From a virus: a DNA stretch of 32,600 bases. The notes under the pieces were generated by a model that was given only the letters and a program-made list of their open reading frames with translations, did no database searches and was not told where the DNA came from. The translations under genes were made by a program, and so were the position numbers. Each line of letters begins with the position of its first letter. The first letter of the stretch is position 1. The stretch spans positions 1-32,600 of IMG/VR virus record IMGVR_UViG_3300000116_000101; one strand, 5' to 3'. Shown one piece after another: positions 25,727 to 31,555 of the stretch.

Positions 25727-27055
25727 TTAGGTAGTTTTTACTTTTTTAGATTTATAATCACCTGATTGTGCTCGGTTAGATATATTATCTAATACACCCC
25801 CAGATTGACTAAGGATATTTGCTAAAGATGAAGCAATAGGAAGAGAACCTTCTTTACCTAAAGCACTACATAAAGTTTTTAAGTTATCTATTAATGCGGT
25901 GAAATCATCTAAAAATTTATCACCCAAAATTATGGATTCGGATGCATTTTGTTTACCTAAAGATACCACACCCTTATCAGATATAATATTTACATTTTTA
26001 GTTTGAGATTGTATACCTAAATCTTCAATTGATGTTAATACAATAGACTTTTGTGAAGAAAATAATATACTATCAATATGAGTATTAAATAATAATCTAC
26101 CTGAATTTAGTATTACTTGAGGGCCATTATAAGACTTAGGGGATTTTGGTACAGGGGAAATTATATTAGAATAAGGTATAGTTGAACCTTCACCTTCACG
26201 TTTTAAAGCAACCGCTATATCAAAAGGTATTTTTTGAGTAGAAGTTAAATATATAGACGTAGGGTCATTATTTATATCTTCTGTTATAGGTAAATAACCT
26301 TCTGATGAACCACTTATAGGTTGACCATTTTTTATAATAGTAATTGGGTCTCCGTTTTTAGTATTATTACCAGCAGACCAATTATTTGTAATAGTACCCC
26401 CAGCTTTAGAAGTATTACCCAATCTAATACTATTACCAAATCTACCTTCAAGTATATTATCTCCGGCAAAGGGTAAAATAGGGTGAATATCTCCTTTTTC
26501 TTCAAAAGTACCACCACTATTACCATTTAAATTTATACTTTGTTTTTGTGTGGTAGGTCTACTTACATTTCCTGTTTCTATTGAAGTATAAGATTTATTT
26601 AAAGAGGGAGCAACATTATTATCAGTATTTAAACTTGTAGGTACAGCATTCATATGTTGGCTGTTCCATAATGAAGTAATACTTACATAAAAATTCTTTA
26701 ATTTAACCCCTATATCTGGGTTTTGATTTGATGGTCCTCGTACAATAAGTACATATTCGTTAACTAAAGGATAAGTTTTTAAATTAGGAAATAAAGGGGT
26801 TGCTAATTGAATAGTAGTACCATCCAAACTTGTATTACCTGCAGTTTTAGCCTCAGTAAAGTTAATTGTCCCAATTCCTGACCACTTACCTGTTTGGTTG
26901 AATAAATCAGAATTAGAATTAAGATTAATATCTACAACTCTTGCAATTATAAATTTTCCAATTTGTGAAGCCTCACTATCAACATCACTTATACTTGAGT
27001 TAGTATTGGGTGATGATTGAAATAATCTAGAGATTCCAGTTTTATTTACTGCCAT
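25727..27055 (-). CDS. Baseplate hub/central spike OB-fold protein, gp5-like
   Basis: A 442-residue protein. The N-terminal 34-135 segment reads as an OB-like barrel (G-K-F-I-I-A-R-V-V-D-I-N ... L-V-N-E-Y-V-L-I-V ... Y-V-S-I-T-S-L-W-N). At residues 203-213 E-G-R-F-G-N-S-I-R-L-G is the phrase I know from gp5-type hub proteins of marine T4-like phages. The later part (about 315-385) has regular short strands (Q-V-I-L-N-S-G-R-L-L-F-N and S-I-V-L-T-S), a spike-like beta pattern. No lysozyme domain is visible between the parts, unlike T4 gp5, which has one. It overlaps the 119-aa gene by 14 nt. Central hub or spike is the best reading; other OB-fold tail proteins remain possible. Confidence 0.75.
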   Translation of the reverse strand: MAVNKTGISRLFQSSPNTNSSISDVDSEASQIGKFIIARVVDINLNSNSDLFNQTGKWSGIGTINFTEAKTAGNTSLDGTTIQLATPLFPNLKTYPLVNEYVLIVRGPSNQNPDIGVKLKNFYVSITSLWNSQHMNAVPTSLNTDNNVAPSLNKSYTSIETGNVSRPTTQKQSINLNGNSGGTFEEKGDIHPILPFAGDNILEGRFGNSIRLGNTSKAGGTITNNWSAGNNTKNGDPITIIKNGQPISGSSEGYLPITEDINNDPTSIYLTSTQKIPFDIAVALKREGEGSTIPYSNIISPVPKSPKSYNGPQVILNSGRLLFNTHIDSILFSSQKSIVLTSIEDLGIQSQTKNVNIISDKGVVSLGKQNASESIILGDKFLDDFTALIDNLKTLCSALGKEGSLPIASSLANILSQSGGVLDNISNRAQSGDYKSKKVKTT

Positions 27056-27401
27056 CTTTTTTTTCTTCGTAATTCTTATTAAGGGTTTCTAACTCTTTCA
27101 TTAATTGATCTTTTTCTTCATCTGTAATTCCAGTAGGATCATCACTAATTGAATTGTTTAAAACACGTTGTATAATTGTGGACATTTTTATTAACTGTTC
27201 GTCATTTCGAACACCAATTTCCATATATTCTTTTATAAGAGGAACAATCAAAGTAGCATCACCAATATCGTTAATTAATGGTTTTAATTCTGATATTAAT
27301 CCTCCTATTTGTTGTTGTTTTGTTTTTTGGTTATCGTATATCTCACTTAATATATCTGAGAATTTTTTACTACCAAATACTACACTATCTAATGCGCCCA
27401 T
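27042..27401 (-). CDS. Small protein of unknown function preceding the baseplate hub gene
   Basis: A 119-residue all-helical protein. Core residues about 37-65 read L-I-S-E-L-K-P-L-I-N-D, then T-L-I-V-P-L-I-K-E-Y-M-E-I-G-V-R-N-D-E-Q-L, which looks conserved; the C-terminal 30 residues are a charged coiled-coil-like helix. The gene overlaps the hub gene by 14 nt in another frame and carries an exact late motif 12 nt upstream, so it opens the baseplate unit. I do not recognise a family. A small hub assembly or late-transcription accessory role would fit the position, but nothing in the sequence proves it. Confidence 0.7.
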   Translation of the reverse strand: MGALDSVVFGSKKFSDILSEIYDNQKTKQQQIGGLISELKPLINDIGDATLIVPLIKEYMEIGVRNDEQLIKMSTIIQRVLNNSISDDPTGITDEEKDQLMKELETLNKNYEEKKDGSK

Positions 27402-27413
27402 GATGTTATTTTA

Positions 27414-27423
27414 TTATAAATAT
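27414..27423 (-). promoter_or_regulatory. Late-region motif ATATTTATAA opening the baseplate unit
   Basis: Exact copy in the 37-nt gap between the sigma-factor gene and the 119-aa gene, ending 12 nt before the ATG at 27401. The next gene upstream encodes the gp55-like factor that would be expected to read such a box. Candidate late promoter. Confidence 0.65.
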
Positions 27424-27438
27424 GGATATAAGAAGGAA

Positions 27439-28152
27439 TTAGAATTTAGCGTAACCGTTCTCTAAATAAAATATATATTGTTGTTTAAAGATACCATGGA
27501 GTTTATCTGCAATCTTTGTTATTTTTGGAGTTTTTACATCTATAATTTCACGAATGTATATATAAAGTGCTTTTTTGTTAAAAACCTCTATAGTTTCTCG
27601 TTTACGAAATAATTCTAAAATTGCATCTGCTATTTGGGCATCATTCTTTTTAGGAAATAACTCAAATATATTTGATGTAACATGATCAACAAATATGTCA
27701 ATGTATTTATCTAAATCAGTTTTAATAATTTCATCCCCCATTTTATATGTGTGGGTTGAATGTTCTCCGGTTAATACATCAACAGGTACTTTTTTTATTT
27801 TTTTACTATAATTTTTTGTATTATATAAAATTAACCAACGTTTTACAATGGTCCCAAAATACGAGTATGCTTTAGCCCCTCGTGTTGGGTCAAATAAATG
27901 AATTTTAGATAATAAGAAAACAATTATCTCATGTTGAAGATGTTCTAAATTTTCTACCTCTGTATGGTAAAATTTAAAAGTGTGAATAATATTTTGAGTA
28001 AGTTTAAAGAACGCATAGTGTATTTCTTTATCATAAATTTTACTCCTCATTTCTGAACAAGGTGTGTTGTTATATAATACGATAGCGTCTTCTGTGTCCT
28101 GAGTGAAGTAGTTCTTACTCTTAGGTCTGCGTTTTTTCTTTATTGGGGCCAT
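27439..28152 (-). CDS. 55: Late-transcription sigma factor, gp55-like
   Basis: A 237-residue protein, somewhat longer than T4 gp55 (185). A basic N terminus (K-K-K-R-R-P-K-S-K-N-Y) precedes a sigma region-2-like helical domain at about 20-115, with N-L-E-H-L-Q-H-E-I-I-V-F-L-L then F-D-P-T-R-G-A-K-A-Y-S-Y-F-G-T-I-V-K-R-W; the F-D-P...A-x-S/A-Y-F pattern followed by a basic helix is the hallmark of gp55 and related sigma factors. No region 4 is recognisable, also as in gp55. In T4, gp55 with the clamp and gp33 directs RNA polymerase to late promoters. Its place directly upstream of the virion genes and their shared motif supports that role. No clamp or gp33 gene is recognised in this window. 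Confidence 0.82.
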   Translation of the reverse strand: MAPIKKKRRPKSKNYFTQDTEDAIVLYNNTPCSEMRSKIYDKEIHYAFFKLTQNIIHTFKFYHTEVENLEHLQHEIIVFLLSKIHLFDPTRGAKAYSYFGTIVKRWLILYNTKNYSKKIKKVPVDVLTGEHSTHTYKMGDEIIKTDLDKYIDIFVDHVTSNIFELFPKKNDAQIADAILELFRKRETIEVFNKKALYIYIREIIDVKTPKITKIADKLHGIFKQQYIFYLENGYAKF

Positions 28153-28157
28153 AAATG

Positions 28158-28433
28158 TTATTGGACTTTAAATCTTGATAAATTGGTTTGTATTACCTTT
28201 ATTTGATCAAAAATCCAACCTATTTCATCATCAGCTTTGAATATACCTTTAGAATCTACGTCTTGTAAACGTTTATCTGATATTTCTAATTGTTTTGAAA
28301 ATTCTGCTATATAACTATTCTGATTGATAATTATTTCTAGCATTTTCTCATTTTTCTTTAATAGGTTGATGGTCGTATATCCTAAGACAACGACCAAAAC
28401 CCCTAAAACAATAATTACTATATTTAATATCAT
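28158..28433 (-). CDS. Single-pass membrane protein with conserved-looking C-terminal segment
   Basis: A 91-residue protein: a transmembrane helix at about residues 2-24 (I-V-I-I-V-L-G-V-L-V-V-V-L-G-Y), a basic K-K-N-E-K stop-transfer, then a helical soluble part. The segment D-S-K-G-I-F-K-A-D-D-E-I-G-W-I-F at about 60-75 recalls small proteins found near late-gene regulators in marine T4-like phages. The start overlaps the stop of the HD gene by 4 nt (ATGA), and the sigma gene follows 5 nt later, so the three are co-expressed. I cannot assign a function; no lysis-protein features such as a lipobox partner are seen. Confidence 0.72.
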   Translation of the reverse strand: MILNIVIIVLGVLVVVLGYTTINLLKKNEKMLEIIINQNSYIAEFSKQLEISDKRLQDVDSKGIFKADDEIGWIFDQIKVIQTNLSRFKVQ

Positions 28434-29206
28434 AAGTTATCTAACATGTTTTTTAATCCTACACTAGATACTTTATTAAGTGCCTTTTGTTTAGAATTAC
28501 CTTTTTGATTTGACGTCAATGTATAATTTTTCTTTGGCGTAGCCACGCTATTCTTAGAGAATTTTGGTAACCACTCAATTTCAAATTCAATACGTGCCGC
28601 CATCATGTCAGCCTGATGTAAAATAAATGGAAGTGATGTGCGAGGTTTTTGTTCTGGCATAAATGCTTTTAAATATTTCTCATTTGCTGAGTCATATAAA
28701 CCATCATGGGTCTGGATAGCAATCATTTCATTAAAAGTATATTTAATATCATGTTGCTGAAGTAGAAATAATCCACGATCTGGAACGGCTGCGAAGGGTA
28801 ATGATTTATTAAACATATAATCTTCACCTAATTTATCACGTCTCCAATTATCTGTCTGAGGTATATATGCTTCTTCAGTATCAGATCCCATTTTACCTAG
28901 GTCATGGTTGATCGCCGAAAATACCAATTCTTCCTGGGTAAATGTCGTCATATCACAACCAAACCCCTCCCATACAGCGGACATGGACAATGCTGCCTTT
29001 ACTACTCTATTAACGTGATCTACATACCCACCTGGGAATGCTGAATGGTATTCTTTCTTATGAGCTGCTGGCATTAATATAATACGGTCCTCATATTTAC
29101 TATAAAAATCAAGTAAACGTTGTTTACGATCTCCAGTAATAAATGTCTCAATGTTAGTGTTGAATTCAATCCAATTTGATTGGAGTTGTTCTGCTGTTAA
29201 TTTCAT
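28430..29206 (-). CDS. HD-domain metal-dependent phosphohydrolase
   Basis: A 258-residue protein with the ordered metal-binding residues of an HD domain: H64 in G-G-Y-V-D-H-V-N-R-V, H101-D102 in N-H-D-L-G-K, a H167-D168 pair, and D200 in H-Q-A-D. The preceding A-H-K-x-E-Y-H-x-A-F-P-G-G is like that before the HD motif of YhaM-type exoribonucleases and relaxase-linked HD domains. HD proteins hydrolyse nucleotides, cyclic nucleotides or phosphate esters; the substrate cannot be told from sequence. The C-terminal 40 residues are basic and low-complexity, possibly nucleic-acid-binding. Coupled by an ATGA overlap to the membrane protein downstream. A role in nucleotide metabolism or against host signalling is inference. 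Confidence 0.82.
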   Translation of the reverse strand: MKLTAEQLQSNWIEFNTNIETFITGDRKQRLLDFYSKYEDRIILMPAAHKKEYHSAFPGGYVDHVNRVVKAALSMSAVWEGFGCDMTTFTQEELVFSAINHDLGKMGSDTEEAYIPQTDNWRRDKLGEDYMFNKSLPFAAVPDRGLFLLQQHDIKYTFNEMIAIQTHDGLYDSANEKYLKAFMPEQKPRTSLPFILHQADMMAARIEFEIEWLPKFSKNSVATPKKNYTLTSNQKGNSKQKALNKVSSVGLKNMLDNL

Positions 29207-29224
29207 AACCTATTTTTTTTTAAT

Positions 29225-29407
29225 TTAACTAATGGTATTATCCTGCTCTATCATTGATTGTAAATCCTCTATGATATTTTCACTACTTTCAATTCTTTTA
29301 CGAAAACTAGTAGCGGTTTCTCTTGTATCACCCACCATACGTTTAAGTTCTAGTAAACCTGAAGATAATTGTAATAACTTTTTCTCAAATAAATTTTTAT
29401 TTCTCAT
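29225..29407 (-). CDS. Small helical protein, unknown
   Basis: A 60-residue protein, almost wholly helical, with a basic first part (M-R-N-K-N-L-F-E-K-K-L) and an acidic C-terminal helix (S-S-E-N-I-I-E-D-L-Q-S-M-I-E-Q). The heptad-like spacing of Leu and Ile suggests a coiled coil. It lies 18 nt before the HD gene, in the same direction. The 140-nt stretch upstream (29408-29547) holds no gene; it is A-rich in the sense direction and contains one TAGATTTG, half of a Bacteroidota-type promoter, without a matching -33 box. No function can be assigned. Confidence 0.6.
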   Translation of the reverse strand: MRNKNLFEKKLLQLSSGLLELKRMVGDTRETATSFRKRIESSENIIEDLQSMIEQDNTIS

Positions 29408-29547
29408 AATTGTTAATTTTAATAACGGGGTTATTATTTCATCCCCTGTTTTTCTTATTATTTTGTTGCTTTATTTTGCCTATTCTTTTTATTCCCTTTT
29501 ATTTCCTAAACCTGTATTACAAATCTACGTAAAGTTTTTCTGGTATC

Positions 29548-29976
29548 CTAGTAATTTTGTATATTTCTTTTAAGTTTTTTTAGAGTTAGCAATTTTGCGC
29601 ACTTTTCATACTCCTCTATATTTTCAAAATATTGGAGTACTTTTTCTAAAATTGAAAGGAAGGGTTCCTTTTTAAAATCTAATACAGCATCTAAATGGTT
29701 TTTATCTGTAAGATCTATTTGATTAATATAAAACCAAGCTCTATTATATACAGTAAACATAGAAGCATTTTTAGTTTGTTCTATATCATAGTTAGGGTTT
29801 TCTTTAGATAAAAATTGATTAAGTTTTTTATGGAATATTTCATGATTTTGTATTAACTTAACAAACATCCCAATCTTAGATAGAGGATCTTTCATCAGGT
29901 CATCTATAGACAAGTTATCATTTTCCATTTCCTTAGAAAATAAATCAAATACTTTATCTTTATCTATCATGTTCAT
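29548..29976 (-). CDS. Acidic helical protein of unknown function
   Basis: A 142-residue soluble, Lys/Asp/Glu-rich, helical protein. A central block N-A-S-M-F-T-V-Y-N-R-A-W-F-Y-I-N-Q-I-D (about 70-88) and a Leu-rich C-terminal helix are the most distinctive parts. Two starts compete: the ATG at 29976 (Met-Asn-Met-Ile), which sits inside a word similar to the late motif, and the ATG six bases later, giving a protein two residues shorter. Neither has a Shine-Dalgarno sequence. In some T4-like genomes small late-transcription or replication accessory proteins lie near gp55, but I see no match that would justify a name. Confidence 0.68.
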   Translation of the reverse strand: MNMIDKDKVFDLFSKEMENDNLSIDDLMKDPLSKIGMFVKLIQNHEIFHKKLNQFLSKENPNYDIEQTKNASMFTVYNRAWFYINQIDLTDKNHLDAVLDFKKEPFLSILEKVLQYFENIEEYEKCAKLLTLKKLKRNIQNY

Positions 29977-29982
29977 AAATAT
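29973..29982 (-). promoter_or_regulatory. Weak late-motif-like word overlapping a start codon
   Basis: The sense reading ATATTTATGA differs from the late-region word at one position and overlaps the first of two possible start codons of the 142-aa gene. It may be chance in AT-rich DNA, or mark a message starting almost at the codon, as at 24245-24254. Confidence 0.25.
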
Positions 29983-29985
29983 ATA

Positions 29986-30177
29986 TTATTCCTTTAGGTT
30001 TTCCAATTCTTGCTCAATATCTAATTTTATTTTTTCTAATACTTTATACTCGGACACAACATCCTTTTTATCTGGGTTTTCTGGATGGTATCTCCAAAGA
30101 TCTTCCATTACAGTAGTTGTGGCTACTAGGTCATTAACTAATTCAGTTTTTAAGTAATTGATTTCTGATTGTTCCAT
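29986..30177 (-). CDS. Small charged helical protein, unknown
   Basis: A 63-residue protein with two helices flanking a Y-H-P-E-N-P-D-K-K loop (about residues 30-38). Acidic overall with a C-terminal coiled-coil-like helix ending E-Q-E-L-E-N-L-K-E. It lies 9 nt before the 142-aa gene and 9 nt after the 56-aa membrane ORF, consistent with an operon of small genes. I recognise no family. Confidence 0.65.
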   Translation of the reverse strand: MEQSEINYLKTELVNDLVATTTVMEDLWRYHPENPDKKDVVSEYKVLEKIKLDIEQELENLKE

Positions 30178-30186
30178 AATTTTAAT

Positions 30187-30357
30187 TTAGTCGTTATTAA
30201 ATTCTTTTATAAATGTGTAAACTGATATTGTTAGTACTATAGGAAAGAATAAAAAATTTATTATTTTCATATCCCAGGTTAATTTTTCACCAATTAACTC
30301 GAATATATATTCCGTAAGTGCTAACCATAATACTGCCATTATTAAATATATCATCAT
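30187..30357 (-). CDS. Small two-helix membrane protein
   Basis: A 56-residue ORF (stop at 30187-30189) found by translating the gap between larger genes. It starts M-M-I-Y-L-I-M-A-V-L-W-L-A-L and has a hydrophobic first half (about residues 3-22) and a second hydrophobic stretch (about 32-50: I-N-F-L-F-F-P-I-V-L-T-I-S-V-Y), separated by a short charged loop; this would be a helical hairpin in the membrane. The neighbours 3 nt and 9 nt away on the same strand support translation. Alternative starts: the adjacent second Met. Small phage membrane proteins can be holins or host-inhibitors; no evidence favours either here. Confidence 0.6.
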   Translation of the reverse strand: MMIYLIMAVLWLALTEYIFELIGEKLTWDMKIINFLFFPIVLTISVYTFIKEFNND

Positions 30358-30360
30358 ATT

Positions 30361-30501
30361 TTAATTTAATTTATAATATTTAACTTCTGTTTCTGTTTCT
30401 TTAGACTCCCAGGGAATATTATTACCCATTAACTTATTTAACTCTTTAATTCTCTTACTTTCTACAAGAAAATCTATGGTATTTTGCATTACTATAACCA
30501 T
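30361..30501 (-). CDS. Very small hydrophilic protein, unknown
   Basis: A 46-residue ORF (Met-Val-Ile-Val-Met-Gln-Asn) whose start is 1 nt after the stop codon of the T5orf172 gene and whose stop is 3 nt before the next small gene. A charged helix (V-E-S-K-R-I-K-E-L-N-K-L-M) is followed by a Lys/Thr/Glu/Tyr tail. Codon use and tight packing support a real gene, though Met5 could be the true start. No function suggested. Confidence 0.5.
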   Translation of the reverse strand: MVIVMQNTIDFLVESKRIKELNKLMGNNIPWESKETETEVKYYKLN

Positions 30502-30502
30502 A

Positions 30503-30976
30503 TTATTTAAATTTACTACCAATTAATATAATATTATCTTTTGCCTCTTCCAAGCTAATATGAAAAAATTCTTTTCTATTATTAACTCTAAAAGATTTTA
30601 ATTTCTCATGAGTCATTCTTTCTACCATCTCACCATTAAAACATTTATAAGCCCACTCTACTTTATAAGGTGTAGGAACACCGGTAGCAGATGATATTTG
30701 AGTTGCTCTTTCTTCAGGTTTTAATTTAGTATACCCAATTTTTAGATATTCTTTAGGTAATGATGGGTTTGATAATACATATACCCATTGATCACCTTCA
30801 CCTTGATCCGCATAAAGCCCATACTTTTTTTCGGTATAATACGTTACGTCTTCCCATCCCTCACCTCGTTCACTTGGGGTGATGGTGAAAAAAGCTGCGT
30901 TTTCAATGCCGGTATTTCCATAATTTTCCTTTAGGGGGATAAATGTTTTCGATTCATGTTCTGTTATACGTTTCAT
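30503..30976 (-). CDS. T5orf172-domain protein (GIY-YIG-related)
   Basis: A 157-residue protein. The domain runs from about residue 64 to 145: W-V-Y-V-L-S-N (Y66), L-K-I-G-Y-T at 78-83, P-E-E-R-A at 87-91 (R90), E119-R-M-T-H-E-K-L and F-R-V-N-N-R-K-E-F-F-H-I at 129-140. These Tyr, Gly, Arg, His and Glu positions are the conserved ones of the T5orf172/MUG113 group of GIY-YIG-like nucleases, common in phages. The first 60 residues are not part of the domain. Nuclease activity is a family property and not shown here; a DNA-processing or anti-competitor role is inference. It lies 15 nt after the 187-aa gene. Confidence 0.85.
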   Translation of the reverse strand: MKRITEHESKTFIPLKENYGNTGIENAAFFTITPSERGEGWEDVTYYTEKKYGLYADQGEGDQWVYVLSNPSLPKEYLKIGYTKLKPEERATQISSATGVPTPYKVEWAYKCFNGEMVERMTHEKLKSFRVNNRKEFFHISLEEAKDNIILIGSKFK

Positions 30977-30991
30977 ATTTTTTAAATTTTA

Positions 30992-31555
30992 TTATCTAAT
31001 AAACCAATAAATTTCTTTTTTATTATCTCCAACATGAAAATAGTCAACCCTAGTTTTAGATAAATCTTTAGTTAAATACTTTTTAGAAAATTTAACCAAG
31101 GATGAATTAGAATTTTTAGAAATAGAATTATAAGTATAATTTTTTACATATTTATCTTTTTTAAATTGCTCCCCAAAGATATCATTACCATTATATCTCT
31201 TGCCACTAAAATTAGAAAAATTATAACCAGCTATTAAATTATTATTTACATCATATCTATATTCTTGATATGGTTTATAATTTTTTAAATTATTATGAAC
31301 ATAAATAGAATCAAATTGAATATTGTCTTCTTTAAACCATCCCCCTTTAAAATTAAATTTTAAAATAGATCGATTAACAGAGTCAGTCTTAATATAAAAA
31401 TAAAAAGCTATTACTTTATTATTTAAGGTTCTAACACACCCATCAGTTAAATCATTATACTTTATATCCCAAAATTTAATAAAATCATCTGGGAGACGAT
31501 TGTGAAGGGAATTTACTAATTCTTCTTTAAAATACACTTTATTTAATTTTCTCAT
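30992..31555 (-). CDS. Unknown Lys/Asn/Tyr-rich protein
   Basis: A 187-residue soluble protein, strongly enriched in Lys, Asn, Tyr and Phe. Several strand-turn patterns (F-N-F-K-G-G-W-F, Y-R-Y-D-V-N-N-N-L-I-A-G-Y-N-F) hint at a beta-rich fold with loose repeats somewhat like MORN/YwqK-type proteins, but not enough for a call. The start overlaps the stop of the lipoprotein gene (TAATG), so the two are translationally coupled and may act together. It lacks its own signal peptide, so it would stay in the cytoplasm. Function unknown. Confidence 0.65.
   Translation of the reverse strand: MRKLNKVYFKEELVNSLHNRLPDDFIKFWDIKYNDLTDGCVRTLNNKVIAFYFYIKTDSVNRSILKFNFKGGWFKEDNIQFDSIYVHNNLKNYKPYQEYRYDVNNNLIAGYNFSNFSGKRYNGNDIFGEQFKKDKYVKNYTYNSISKNSNSSLVKFSKKYLTKDLSKTRVDYFHVGDNKKEIYWFIR

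Noticed and set aside
29424-29450. GGGG...CCCC inverted repeat followed by a T-run on the plus strand, resembling a terminator
   Set aside because: Only four base pairs with a 12-nt loop, and the T-run is on the wrong strand for the minus-strand genes.
29520-29527. TAGATTTG on the minus strand, matching the Bacteroidota -7 promoter box TAnnTTTG
   Set aside because: No TTTG-like -33 box at the proper distance; a single 8-mer in AT-rich DNA is weak evidence.
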